DNA of 64,000 nt. Origin: Chrysophaeum taylorii (Eukaryota; Sar; Pelagophyceae; Pelagomonadales; Pelagomonadaceae). Position 1 is the stretch's first letter; the number at the start of each line of letters is the position of its first letter. The notes below the pieces were generated by a model. The model was not told where the DNA came from and did no database searches. It saw only the letters and a list, made by a program, of their open reading frames with translations. Made by a program: the position numbers and the translations under genes. This document shows, piece by piece, positions 1-10,130 of this stretch. Location of the stretch: positions 124,001 through 188,000 of the forward strand of contig JAQMWT010000671.1 of assembly GCA_029834535.1 (NCBI GenBank), read 5' to 3'.

Positions 1-62
1 CTTTTCAAGACAATGTCAATAATTCGTAAAACACGGCGATTCAGGTATCAATGATGCGATTT

Positions 63-87
63 CGGACGGACCGACGGACGGACGGAC
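63..87. repeat. Tetranucleotide (CGGA)n microsatellite
   Basis: Imperfect run of about six cgga units. Similar short runs occur in non-coding DNA at 2725-2748 and around 40840-40856, so this is a recurrent intergenic microsatellite. Confidence 0.8.
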
Positions 88-97
88 TTCATCAAGT

Positions 98-670
98 TCA
101 GCACCCCCAAACAGTTGAGGCGAAAGTGCCGACCAGTTTCCTAAATTGCGGCGTTCTGGTGAAGATCAACCAATGGCTGTCGATGAGAGTTGGGGGCGCG
201 TGATCACGCGGCGGACCCACTACCATCGATCTTAAAGTGGAATCACCTCTGCTTCTTTTTTTTTGGGTTCGCGGTCGCGCCCGCGCCGCCACCAAACTTG
301 CACTCGTGAATCTTTTGATGTTGAATTTGGGCAGGTCGCAGGCTTTCTTGAGACGGTGGCAGTCTTGATGACCTCGTACTCGAAGGCAACGAACTCCATG
401 CCCTCCGCCGAGTTGAAGCCGCCAATAAAATGGACAAAGGTCAGCCTCGGTCTCGTCGACAGACGCCAGACCAGTCCTTCCACAGCCATGGCGCTGCTCG
501 AGCTCCGCTGTCGTCGACTCGGAGGTGCACAGAAAATTCGCGTCCGCTTTCATAATCTCCACCTTTTTTCGTAGACGAGTTGCTGCGTCAGCCGACTTAG
601 AACGCCGCGCGAAGGAATGCACGAGACGCCAGCGCTTTCGCACAATCCCTTCACTACTACCAAAAAGCAT
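98..670 (-). pseudogene. Possible decayed coding region, unknown protein
   Basis: An open frame starts at an ATG at 668-670 and runs 190 codons on the minus strand. Its first 60 residues (basic, with a KKVEIMKADANF stretch) look protein-like. Further on, a second minus frame at 232-489 looks more natural, with a GFNSAEGMEFVAFEYEV segment, which suggests a frameshift near 440-480. No domain was recognised. It could be a broken gene, a two-exon gene whose intron I could not place, or chance open frame in GC-rich DNA. Confidence 0.25.
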
Positions 671-792
671 GAAGGATGTGGGTGGGTTTGTGGGGTAGGA
701 GGGATGTTTGTTTTTAAATGCCGACTGCTAAGAGGGGGGTGTGTGTGGGGACCATGAAGGATGTGGGTGGGTTTGTGGGGTATGAGGGATGT
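669..792. repeat. Direct repeat pair (about 37 bp, spaced 85 bp)
   Basis: The segment starting atgaaggatgtgggtggg occurs at 669-706 and again at 754-791, differing at one or two positions. Between the copies lies a purine-rich, GT-rich sequence (about 719-752) whose core, aagagggg followed by ggtgtgtgtggg, recurs at about 8111-8145 on the minus strand and 41108-41140 on the plus strand. Confidence 0.8.
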
Positions 793-1540
793 GCCTGACG
801 GGCGGAGATAAGTACGCGGGACCTAGTCGGGGTCATCGCCGAGGCGTGGGGCAGGCGAAGAGAGGACGGGCCCCGCCCGTAAGTCGTACGCATGCTGTTC
901 CTCGATTTAGGGTAAGGATCATGTAGGCCCGCGAGCCAGACATTGATCCTCCAACTAGCCGTCTACGGCGACCTCGCAGACTATTTCCACGACCCGCGGC
1001 GGCTCTTTTAGCCAGCGCGACATTCTCACGCCCCGTCGAAACGATGTTGTCGATGCTGACAACGCGCGCATGGCCGCGGCCTTTTTTTCCCGGAGACGAG
1101 GCGTCGGAGTTCTTTTCGACAGACTAGGTTGGGTCGGAAGACGACGCCTCGCTCTTTACAGTCGAGTTTTCAACTCCCTGACAACCAACGGCATGCTGAC
1201 TTTGATCGCGAGCTTGAAGTCTTCGCTACCTCGACCCGTCGCACGGCCACTGCAACGGTACCAGATACATGATTGATCGTGTCGTTGTCACCGAGGCTCC
1301 TCCAACCTGTATCCCTTAAGGCCCGCCTACGCCAAACGATCAACAAGAGCCAGGGCCAGACGCCCCGCGAGATCCGCGTCCTCTTGCCCACAAGCCCGTC
1401 TTCTGTCACGTCCAGCTCTACGTGGCTCTCTGTCGATCGGCAACCCCGAGAATATGCTCTTCTGAGTCGACGACACCACCCTACCCCACACGTGCTCCGC
1501 AATACTGATAAGCCCCCTCCCGGCGTCTACACGCGTACTG
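793..1540. other. Intergenic, no gene seen
   Basis: Only short overlapping frames of low-complexity, Arg- and Ser-rich composition are present. I see no domain, splice pattern or RNA gene. Confidence 0.5.
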
Positions 1541-1873
1541 TAGGTGAACTTACTGGGACCAGGTGAACTTACTGGGGTTAGAGATTGGGGCTAGGTGAAT
1601 ATAGTGACCAGGTGAACTTACTGGGACCAGGTGAACTTACTGAGGGTTTTAGAGCAAACTCAAGGGTTGGCGGCGCGAGCGGATCAAAGCAGCTTGGATT
1701 GGCGGGGGTGAGAGCGACGAGCTCGAAGGAGTGGTGTGAGGACGAGTGGGTTTACGCCGAACTTACTGGGGTTAGAGATTTGGACAAGGTGAACTTACTG
1801 ACCAGGTGAACTTACTGGGACCAGGTGAACTTACTGGAGTTAGAGATTGGGAGTAGGTGAATTTACTGGCCTG
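1541..1873. repeat. Cluster of about ten degenerate 19-20 bp repeats
   Basis: The unit aggtgaacttactgggacc and variants occur about ten times, at roughly 1541, 1561, 1591, 1608, 1628, 1758, 1787, 1804, 1823 and 1854. Some copies are followed by a gttagagattggg spacer. A unique stretch of about 110 bp splits the array. It ends about 60 bp upstream of the DUF1772 gene start, so it could be a promoter-proximal array or a minisatellite. Confidence 0.85.
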
Positions 1874-1930
1874 CACTTGTAGAATAAAAAAAAGAAGTCC
1901 CGAACCGCAAATCCTTGCTTGACGAGAAGC

Positions 1931-2503
1931 ATGTGGTGGTCGAATGTGGTCGCGTTCCAGGTGGTCGCCGGGTTTTGCGCGATCGCGACGGCCCTGGTCG
2001 GCGGCGTGTTCCTCGCTTTTAGCGATTTCCTGATGTGCTCGCTCGAGCAAATGGACAACGGCAGCGAAACAATGAAGGTTATTAACATCAAGGTCTTCTC
2101 TTTAGTCTTCATGCCGCTGTTTCTGTGGATCGTCCCGATATCCCTCGTCCTTGCGGGCCTCGGCTTGTTCATTCTCTCTCATCGCCCGATGAAGTGGCTC
2201 CTCTTTGCGGGTTCCCTCGCGTACGTTTCCGGCGTCTTTCTGGTCACTGGCGCGGGCAACGTTCCGATGAACAACAGACTCGCAGACCTCAAGCCAGGGC
2301 CCGACACTGAAGACTACTGGCGGTCCACCTACCTCCCCAAGTGGACACTCCTCAACACGGTACGCACCGTCGCCTGCGTTGCTTCTTCCTCGTGCTTTCT
2401 CCTCGCCGTTGCCGTCGCCCCGCGAAACGACCCTGTTCGTCGACCCGCCGCCACGCACGCCGAGGCACCCGCTACCGCTGCCTCACACCTCATCTCCAAG
2501 TAG
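1931..2503 (+). CDS. DUF1772 (anthrone oxygenase-like) membrane protein
   Basis: This 190-residue protein starts at the first ATG in frame (MWWSNVV). It has four hydrophobic segments: residues 4-30, about 55-80, 88-110 and 140-162. The family pattern is visible: GVFLAFSDF near the end of helix 1, a VINIKVFS segment before helix 2, the loop GNVPMNNRLADL, a Trp/Tyr-rich stretch (DYWRSTYLPKWTLLN) and TVRT leading into helix 4. DUF1772 proteins are small four-helix membrane proteins; some fungal members oxidise anthrones in polyketide pathways, but most are uncharacterised. The C-terminal 30 residues are Ala/Pro-rich and probably disordered. A degenerate repeat cluster lies just upstream. The family call is firm; substrate unknown. 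Confidence 0.75.
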   Translation: MWWSNVVAFQVVAGFCAIATALVGGVFLAFSDFLMCSLEQMDNGSETMKVINIKVFSLVFMPLFLWIVPISLVLAGLGLFILSHRPMKWLLFAGSLAYVSGVFLVTGAGNVPMNNRLADLKPGPDTEDYWRSTYLPKWTLLNTVRTVACVASSSCFLLAVAVAPRNDPVRRPAATHAEAPATAASHLISK

Positions 2504-3555
2504 CTCGGTTTTCCCGTCTTTTTTTTTCAAGGGTGGCTCGATCGATTGATGGCTCCACGGAACGAACGAGACAGGCGGTTTAGCCGTCCGTCGACGTGCC
2601 GAAATCGAGCTCGCAATGTACCATCCCGGTCGTACTAGGTACGACGCCATCGCGAATTATATTCGCGATGTCAAGATTCGGTCCTTGAGGAACGAGGAGG
2701 TTGCGCGTCTACGACATCGGCTTTCGACGGACGGACGGACGGACGGACTTTGAGCATCGTACCGTACGACAGACAGACAAAGCGATAATTAATACTGCCT
2801 AATAAGTCATTATTTTTGACAACTCCCAGGCTCAAAGAGGCAACATGGATGAGCGCAGGGAAACAAGGAAGCAGCAAGAATACAAAGGAGACGCTCGTGG
2901 GGGGAACAAGGATGAAGAAGCAAGAACGCGAAGGTAAGAAGAAGAAGAAGGGAGCATTGGTGATGAAGAAAGACACGAGGCGACGACGCTAAACGACGGT
3001 TACAGCATGATACCATACCCCCCAAACAGGCCTCCATAGTTTTGTCCGGGCGAGGCGGCCAAATGTCGCGAGAACACAAGGTAACCACACGTCATCAGCA
3101 TAAACGTCAGAAGCAACAACGATGGATCAATAAGCGCCGCCGGCAAACAAACGCGCACAAAGTCGTCAGAAAGCAGCGTCGGTTCCATATGCGACGGGAA
3201 GGACAGACGAAGGTCGTAAATCAAAGCGTGGGAAGCAGAGAGACGGGAAGTCAACCAGTCCTGTTGTAAAGTCGAGCTTGCGAGTACAAACAGATGGAGC
3301 AGCAGATTAGCCACATAGGCCGTCGTCAAAGTGGGATGTGGTTAGGCAGCTAGAAGATCGTGAAGTAACTCCGAAGAACCAGGACGGCGCGACGCGCGTA
3401 ATCAGGGACAACAAATATAATAAACGAATGGCGGCCCACGAGGACGAAACGCGGCTGGGCGGACGAGTCCGAAAGGGCAACGCGGCGTGACTAACAACAA
3501 CGGGAGAGATTCTGGAACCACGGTTTCAGCAGAAGTACGGAGGGCCAGCTATGTA
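2504..3555. other. Intergenic region
   Basis: It contains a (cgga)n microsatellite at 2725-2748 and an imperfect purine-rich gaagaag tract around 2860-2960. A minus frame at 3000-3329 has hydrophobic stretches but no ATG at its head and no recognisable domain. No gene is called. Confidence 0.4.
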
Positions 3556-5570
3556 TCAACTTTGTTGTGATGGAGGGTCTAGGAGAGGACGACATCCAGC
3601 ACCAGAGAGCTGGCGGTGCGAATCGTCGAGGAAGAAAACGAGTTCCTCTCGGATTACGGTGGCCTGGAAGTACTCGAGGTACGCGTTGAGGCCATCAAGG
3701 ACGGATGGAACCTTGGACTTGTCGATGATCTCGAGAAGGTAGTCTCTGTAGGCCTCGCTGCCGTCGACGTTCGTCGAGCGAAGCCGCTGCTTCGGGGTCT
3801 TGACTTCTGCCGCTTTCGGGTGAATCTCGCAGAGTACCTTATGGAGCCTCTCGAATTCGACGGGTTGAGTAATTGTAGACATTTGGCGACCTCGAGGCGA
3901 ACACTTGTCTTCGACTACGGCCTCGATGACGAGAGTGGTAGAACGGAACCAGGCGAGCGCAGCCTGGAAGCACGAGCCGTTGGCACCCTGGGGGGTCGAG
4001 CTGTCGCAGGTAGCTGTGGAGCGGATAGCAACGGCGAGGTTTTTAAAAGCCACGTAGCGCTCTATGAGAAGACCGCGCTCTGCCGCTTTGAGCGTGGTGA
4101 GTATAAAGGCTCTCTCATCACAACCTTGAGGCTCGGGAAGGTCGAGAGAGGCGTTAAAAGTTCTGCAGCGCGCGAGGACTTGAACCGCAAACCCTAACAA
4201 GTCTTCATACGGGCTTTTGAGGAAACAAGTATGAAAATTGCAACACACTAGGTCGGCCAGTACGTCAGAGCTTTCACCAGCCATGGATTCACAAGTCGAG
4301 TCTAGCCATGCGGTGAGCTCATTGACAGTGTTGCAGTCGTACAATGGATCTCGAGCGCAAGCACGGCGATCCCGGGAATCAAGCTCAGAGATCTTGTTTA
4401 TGACTTCAAGTGGCTGGGGTCGCGCGAGCACTGCCCTGCTGATCTCTCGACTGATGACTAGACCGACCCATGTTAAAAGTACGACACCGGCAATCGCTCC
4501 GACATAGATGGATGCAATGGCTCCAGTTGTCAAAGCGACGGTGGCTTCAACAGTCGTCTCGATGAAGCCCACCGTGGCCGCCGTGCCGATAAGAACGCCA
4601 CATTCGGCAGCGACCAGAATTCCCGCGGCTGCACCCAGGACCTCAACCGACTTGGCGGCCTGGCCCGAATATCGCTTTCCTGTCTTGCACCAGAACGCGA
4701 CAGTCTCGCAACTCTGATGCAGGAGATCGTACTCGAAACGCTCGAGCATGAGGAGCCGTCGCGCGCGCTGAACGACGAGATCCGGCTTACTCGGCAAATC
4801 GCAGTATGACGCGACCAGCTTGGCGCTCGAATAGAGAAAGGTTTCGTTGTACTGTGCCCGTCTGAGGTGTTGATGTTTTTTTGGCAGGAAATCTTCGAGT
4901 CCGCATTCTCGGACGGGCTTTGTTCCATCCTGCACGTCGTCAGGAACTCCGAAGTCTATGATCCGGACGCCTGCCCTGGTGTCGTCGACTGCAACCACGA
5001 TGCCGTGATGCTGAGCTCCAAACGAGTAGTCCATGTAATAGTACCTATGCCGAAGAACAGTTTCTCAGCTCAACGCGTTAACGCGGTAAGGGGGCTACAT
5101 CCTGGCACACCACTCATGATGTTGACACTCGGCTAGTACACGTGGTCGCCTTCGACAAGCTCCTCCCAGGATACATAATGCGAGAATGTAAGCGACACCG
5201 TGTCGTAGAGCTCAGATGCGACGTGCTTCGCATACAACACCGGCGTTTCGAAGACGCCACCCAACTTGGCATTGTACTTTTCACGCTTCGAAGGATCGCT
5301 CAGGATCTCATATGCTGTGTTGAGCTTCGCCGCCACTAGCTCGTGCCCTCGCTTGTCGGGATGCGCGCGCTTCATGAGTCTGAAGAAAGCCCTTCGGATG
5401 TCCTTGTGCGTCGCCGAGTGACTCACGCACAAAAGGCGGTAAAAATCACCCTCGGCCTCAATCGCCCGGACGGTGCTCTCGTCGAACGTGTCGTGCTGCC
5501 AGTACTCGGGTACCTCGATATTCGGCTCTCTCGCCAAGTCGTCTTGAACTATACTCTGGCTGCTGCCCAT
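3556..5570 (-). CDS. J-domain / LRAT-like acyltransferase fusion, probably N-myristoylated (two exons)
   Basis: Two minus-strand frames join through a 95-nt intron (5139-5045). The donor reads GT before GTACTAG and the acceptor GCATAG before G; the join restores the LRAT opening GDHVYYY. Exons 5570-5140 and 5044-3556 give 639 residues. The first ATG gives MGSSQS, an N-myristoylation-type start. Residues about 39-105 form a DnaJ J-domain with HPD (AHPDKRG). Residues about 141-270 match the LRAT/NlpC-P60 fold: GDHVY, AQHHGIVV with the His pair, an RARRLL segment and the catalytic-Cys region SCETVAFWCKTG. A Gly/Ala-rich hydrophobic block at about 278-342 suggests membrane insertion; the C-terminal 300 residues are unrecognised. 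LRAT enzymes move acyl chains on lipids, and J-domains recruit Hsp70. The substrate is unknown. Confidence 0.75.
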
Positions 5571-5682
5571 GACGGCGCTCGAAGCCTGGTTTTTCGTTCC
5601 GTTCGGATCGCGTGGAAGAGGGTTATAATCTTTACCCTTCCACAAAACCGTTGAGTAGCGGAAAACCGTTGAGTCAGTCAGT

Positions 5683-7118
5683 CTTGTTGCGAAAGATCGT
5701 GATGTCGGGCTCGTCCTCGTCAGTGCCTATGCACCGGTCGGTAATACCTCTGCTGGGGCGTGGGCCACTTTCTACGATGATTTAGATACCGCGCTCTAAC
5801 TTGAACGGCGTCACGACACTCTTATCGCGGGGATGGATGGGAACGCCAGCATAAGCGTTCGGGCCGATTTAGATGACAGACAAGTTTGTGGTTCACATGG
5901 GAGGCGGCACGTGAACGACGCGGGTCGGCGGATGCATACCTTTCTCGCCTCGAGGGAACTGGCAGCAGCTGGCACCTTCTTCGCCAAACCCAACTACGGG
6001 ACATGGGTGCATCCTCGTTCGTGTTTACCCCACGAACTCGACCATGTCATCGTGGACCGTCACAAGTTGGGTCGATTTTTGGATGTATGTGCCACTGAGA
6101 GTATTACCGATCCTGATCACCGAGCGCTCAAGTGCATCGTCCGAATCCAGATGTGACTCGCGCGGCCTAACAACGGATGGAAAACCCACCCCCGCCTAGA
6201 CTACTCTCCGCTGCAAACTCCAAATGGTGCGACCAGTTTCTGTCGCGCTGTGCGTACGACCCACCACGCGCTAGCAACGACACCGAAGCAACGGCGAAAC
6301 CAACGGCTTATACCACGCTGAACGGTACCCGACGCAACGAACCGGGTTGGTTCGCAGCTGTAGCTACGATAATATCACCCCTAATTCAAGCGTGCAACTC
6401 GGTTGAGGTCTCTAAGGCCGTGGTACAGGCAAAGGGACACTGGGTCTGCTCGATGTGTGACGGGCTGAATGCCGGCTGCGAGTCGCGCGGTGGCAGGCAG
6501 CGATATTGGGAGATTGTCGGCCCCCTCAAGAGCGGCCTGCTGTCCAAGGGTAGATCGTCACGTCAGACACTCCTGCGCAAGCCGGATGGTACGCGCAGTT
6601 AGTTCAACACCTCAGGAAAATGCCGAAGTGTTCCGTTAGCATTTCATTTTGCGAAGCTTTATCAGCCTTGTTTTGACGCAGAAGTCATTGAGGATATAGA
6701 TCAGCCGTCAATCCGTGATGAACTTGGTCCTGTACCGTCAGATGACGAGCTTCGTCGTGCTGTGCGGCAATTCAATCCTTCTGCTGCTGGAGCAATCGGG
6801 CGTTCGTGCGGAGATATGGCGGACGCTCGCTGGGATTCAGAGCACGTTTAGGATCCTCGGTACAGTAGAGCATGATTTCTGGTCGTCCGAGAATCAACCT
6901 GAAGCAAGGGATATTACCGAAGAAAGGTGACCTTCCGCTCCCAGGTTCCTATCGCGGCGTGATGATGCTCGAGGTCGCGCAAAAGATTGTCTCCAACATA
7001 ACACGCGCGCGTCTCGGTGTCATCTGACCTCGAAAACAAATCGCAGTGCGGCTTTCGGCTGGAACAAGGGACTGCCGACGCAACCTTCAGCCTGAAGATG
7101 GCTTTTTTGACCAGATGA
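5683..7118 (+). mobile_element. Decayed non-LTR (LINE) retrotransposon: endonuclease and N-terminal reverse transcriptase
   Basis: An AP-endonuclease-like frame runs 5683-6153 with one stop at 5798. It shows VLVSAYAPVG, WATFYDDL, HDTLIAG (a worn GDFNA site), NDAGRRMHTFLAS, a THVHPRS-like GTWVHPRS and HELDHVIV, then DPDHRALK. A linker follows at 6177-6602, ending LLSKGRSS and LRKPDG. Reverse-transcriptase N-terminal pieces follow in shifting frames: IRDELGPVPSDDELRRAV at about 6700, LPKKGDLPLPGSYRGVMML at about 6910-6970, and QCGFRLEQGTADATFSLKM at about 7040-7100. Several stops and at least two frameshifts make it dead. It breaks off near 7118, before the catalytic YADD region. Its 5' end lies about 110 bp upstream of the divergent J-LRAT gene. 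Confidence 0.8.
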
Positions 7119-8219
7119 CTTATTATTTTGGATGACCGAATTTCGACAGATTTCGAAATGTTATTTGGTCACAAAACAAAAAGTCATTTGGTCACGGATC
7201 ATTGTTATGACATAAATTTTAAAAGTGACCAATGACATGTTTTGGTTGACCAAACGACACCAATCGAAGAATTAAAACGTATGAAGCGTAGGAGCAATTG
7301 TTCATAGCCTGCAACGGGCTTGATGAGAAGGCACGGATTAGATATCCTTTCTGGCTCGCATTGAAAAGCGTTCAAGCGCTGTCGTGACATCCATCATCGA
7401 CTGATTTGCGATCAAAAGCGGCGACTCCGGGCCGCCAAGATAGAAAGAATGGCGAGAGATATAGACGACAAGGACCAAACGAGATACTTTCCGCGACGCC
7501 CACCTCGGACTTCGGAAAGCCAGCGTGCATCATGACACGGAGGAATGGCCCGGTCAAAGCGGAAGGACGCGCGAGGACGGCTGAAGGGTGGGTCACAATA
7601 GGGTGCCTTGCGTCTGGGTAGCAGCGCATCGACGCCGTGCTTCAGCACATATAGGGTCGAAAGGCCGCTCGGGACAAGGGGGGACGGACCATGTCTGCTG
7701 GTGTTTGCATAGATAGCGACTGGCGAATAAAGCGCACTTCAAGGTCTTTTTTCCGGGTTACCGCCAAGCACAGACCGATGAGCACAAAGACCACGCGCGT
7801 GCCCATCAGCGTCAGCACGCGAGTTGGCGGACCGGTAGAGGCGACGTGCCCATCAAGGCCCAAGCAGAACGACGACTGCGTAGCGGGCGTCGATCATCGA
7901 GGCACGGGATCACAGGTTTCCTGCACCCGAGCAGAGGACAAGCGTGGGTTTAGCCGGAGACAAAAAAATCGTGGGGTCGCGAGCACCGCTGAGCACACAC
8001 ACAACCATCAGAAAACTCTTAGCAGTCGACCATAGCAACCACCATACCCATATACGCCCGTCAGGCACATCCTTCGTGTCCCCGCGCAACGCACCAGAAA
8101 CCTTCAAGCACCCACACGCACCCCCCTCTTATAAGCCGTCGTCGACCTTCCCATCAGAAAAACCCCAAGCAAGGTCTCTAAATTCTAAACCTTGAGTCAC
8201 TCACGCACCCCTTAAGAGG
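7119..8219. other. Intergenic region with a dispersed GT-rich motif
   Basis: There is an AT-richer stretch at 7110-7260 with repeated tggtcac / gaccaaatgac words, just past the LINE breakpoint. Short frames at 7400-8030 show no domain. At 8111-8145 (minus strand) lies a copy of the aagaggggggtgcgtgtggg motif also found at 719-752 and 41108-41140. Confidence 0.4.
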
Positions 8220-8609
8220 ATGATGAGACTTGGCGTGTTGTGGCTCGTTGCCGTGGTGGGCGCGCGCGCGGAGTGCTCGGTGGGGTCGACGACGAGCATT
8301 GTGGTCGCCGACGTGCACGACGGCGACGAAAAGCAGGTTGCGCGGGATGGGAGCGTGTTGACGATCACGCCATACGCAAACAACGAGTCGTGGACAGTCA
8401 TCGCCGCGCTCAACGTGACGAGTTGCTCGGCCGTCGTTGACTTCAACGTCGAGGGCAAGCCCTCACCACCTCCCGTGAACCTTACGGCGACGCTGTACAC
8501 GTTGGCGCCTTCGACACTTGTCGCGATCGGCTTCACGGATCCGTCGGCCACCATCGCGGCCACGCCCGAGTACCCCGTCAACTACTGGATCCAGGTCGCA
8601 GCAGGTTAG
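8220..8609 (+). CDS. Small secreted protein, unknown function
   Basis: This 129-residue protein starts at tandem ATGs (8220 and 8223). Residues 1-17 (MMRLGVLWLVAVVGARA) form a clear signal peptide with cleavage before EC. The rest is rich in beta-branched residues with three cysteines and a Pro-rich GKPSPPPV loop, as in a beta-sandwich. The segment ESWTVIAALNVTSCS faintly resembles EPWTLVAARQIYAAC in the protein at 31431-31766. The reading frame stops at GGTTAG, where the bases CAG/GTTAGT would also make a good splice donor, so a further exon cannot be excluded. No known domain was recognised. Confidence 0.5.
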   Translation: MMRLGVLWLVAVVGARAECSVGSTTSIVVADVHDGDEKQVARDGSVLTITPYANNESWTVIAALNVTSCSAVVDFNVEGKPSPPPVNLTATLYTLAPSTLVAIGFTDPSATIAATPEYPVNYWIQVAAG

Positions 8610-8667
8610 TGCCGAGTGTATGTACCTACCTACCTTGAAGAAAGGGAGAATCGGGGTCGTCACTTAT

Positions 8668-10020
8668 TTATTCACTCCCTCCCCCGGTCGAAGAAGATGA
8701 TGGGAGTGCCGCGGTGGCTCCATCCGCCTTGGCCTCCTCGTCGTCATCGTCGTCGTTTTCGTCGTTTTCGTCGTCGTTTTCGTCGTCGTTTTCGTCGTTT
8801 TGGTGAGGGGGGGGTTCGTAGGAGGAGGAGGAGGAGGAGGGAGGTCGCCGTAGAAAGATGAGAGACGCGAGCGCGAAGAGGAAGGCAAGCATCAGAATCG
8901 AGACGGAAAAGACGAGGCGGCGCCAGCCGAATGCCGCGTAGACGTAGCCCGAGGCGAAAGAAGCGGCACCAGCGATGCCAAAAATGATAAAGTCGTTGAC
9001 CGCCTGGACGCTGAGGGCATCGCCGGGGTCGTGGCAGGACGTGAGGAGGACCGTACCCGAGGAAAAACAGAGGTTCCAGGAGACCCCGCAGAGCATCATG
9101 CCTACCACAAAGGAAGCGAGAGTCCGCGCGGCGGAAGCGAGGGTCGCGATCGACGCGGCGAAGACGGCGAGTCCAATAAGGGAAGCCGCGTAGGGTCCGA
9201 CGGCCTTGATAAGGTTTCCCGTGCCCAGCAATCCGGGGAGATACATGGCCAAAAAGTGGAGTTCGAGGGTGAGGGAGGTGAGCTGGAACGAGAAGCCGTC
9301 GGCGTCCATCGCGATCGTGAGCGGCGACATGAGGCAGACCATGGTCGCGTGCGCGAGGGCGGCGACGCACACGGCGCAGATCACGCGCGGTTTGGAAAAG
9401 ATTTGGGAAAGCGGGGTCGATTTTTCCAACAAGAAAGTGTCCTTCTTCCGAACGTCCTTGAACCTGACGGTGGCGACGAGCGCGAGATTGAGGAGGTTGG
9501 AGACGACGACGAGGACGTAACACCCGGCGTATTCGGCGCTAAGGAGCGCCCGCGAGTGGACCGCCGCCTGGGGCCCCGCAAAGGCGGCGACAATCCCGCC
9601 CGCGAGGACCAGCGTCACGGCGCTGGCTCGGTCCTCGGCGGAGCACAGTTCGGTCGCGGCGAATCGGTAAAACTGGCCCATGCCTTGCGAGGTGCCGACG
9701 AGGAAGCACGCGACAAAGGTTAAAAACCAGAGGTGCGCCGTCATCGCGACCACGCCGACCGCGCCGCCCACGAGCCCAAGCCCGCAGCCGACGGCGAACC
9801 CGTAACCGCGGCCAACGGCCTCGAAGAGCCGATGGGAGGGCGCACTAATGACGGCAGCACCCAGTAAGAACGATCCGACTGTGAATGGTGCGAGGGACTC
9901 GGAGGCCCCCACCGACCGCGCGCTCAAGGGTGCGCACGCGGTCACGAGCGTTGATGCCGTCAAAAGCAACGCCCAGCACCCGCTCAGGGCGACCACCGCG
10001 GCTGGAACGCCGCCGCCCAT
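8668..10020 (-). CDS. Major facilitator superfamily transporter, intronless
   Basis: This 450-residue protein starts at ATG 10020-10018 and has about 12 hydrophobic helices. Helices 2-4 carry a bacterial-MFS look: SFLLGAAVISAP, then GRGYGFAVGCGLGLVGGA (motif-A-like region) and GTSQGMGQFYRFAATE. A central hydrophilic loop (about residues 190-215, RFKDVRKKDTFL) separates the two six-helix halves. The last 55 residues are a disordered Glu/Asp/Asn tail encoded by a trinucleotide array. The NRPS gene lies upstream on the same strand; a copia element inserted 17 bp upstream of this start codon separates them. Export of the NRPS product is the natural inference, but the substrate is unproven and the original promoter has been displaced. 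Confidence 0.8.
   Translation of the reverse strand: MGGGVPAAVVALSGCWALLLTASTLVTACAPLSARSVGASESLAPFTVGSFLLGAAVISAPSHRLFEAVGRGYGFAVGCGLGLVGGAVGVVAMTAHLWFLTFVACFLVGTSQGMGQFYRFAATELCSAEDRASAVTLVLAGGIVAAFAGPQAAVHSRALLSAEYAGCYVLVVVSNLLNLALVATVRFKDVRKKDTFLLEKSTPLSQIFSKPRVICAVCVAALAHATMVCLMSPLTIAMDADGFSFQLTSLTLELHFLAMYLPGLLGTGNLIKAVGPYAASLIGLAVFAASIATLASAARTLASFVVGMMLCGVSWNLCFSSGTVLLTSCHDPGDALSVQAVNDFIIFGIAGAASFASGYVYAAFGWRRLVFSVSILMLAFLFALASLIFLRRPPSSSSSSYEPPPHQNDENDDENDDENDENDDDDDEEAKADGATAALPSSSSTGGGSE
8745..8803. repeat. GTCGTTTTC-type coding microsatellite
   Basis: Interrupted cgt/cgtttt array inside the MFS gene. On the coding strand it reads (gac/gaa/aac)n and encodes the acidic Asp/Glu/Asn tail. 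Confidence 0.85.
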
Positions 10021-10032
10021 CACCCAAACACC

Positions 10033-10037
10033 AGAAG
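10033..10037. other. Target-site duplication, left copy (AGAAG)
   Basis: The 5-bp AGAAG at 10033-10037 is repeated at 15002-15006, immediately outside the two copia LTRs. A 5-bp duplication is the norm for LTR-element integrases. Confidence 0.85.
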
Positions 10038-10112
10038 TGTGAGGAAGCTATGACACTTACCCCTGCACCACGTCCCCATTATAGTTCTCACATCTCCATT
10101 TCAGTTCTCACA
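10038..10112 (+). repeat. Copia 5' LTR (75 bp)
   Basis: Begins TGTGAGGAAGC and ends TTCTCACA, so its ends are inverted TGTGAG/CTCACA. It differs from the 3' LTR at one base (cacttacc against cagttacc). At 75 bp it is far below usual copia LTR lengths. Confidence 0.9.
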
Positions 10113-10130
10113 TGGCACCAGGTGCTCGTT
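10113..10130 (+). other. Probable tRNA primer-binding site
   Basis: TGGCACCAGGTGCTCG starts directly after the 5' LTR. It begins with TGG, the complement of a tRNA CCA end, as expected for a minus-strand primer site. The tRNA was not identified. Confidence 0.6.

Noticed and set aside
3000-3329. 109-codon minus frame with hydrophobic stretches
   Set aside because: Lacks an ATG at its head, has no recognisable family and no neighbouring splice signals that I could support.
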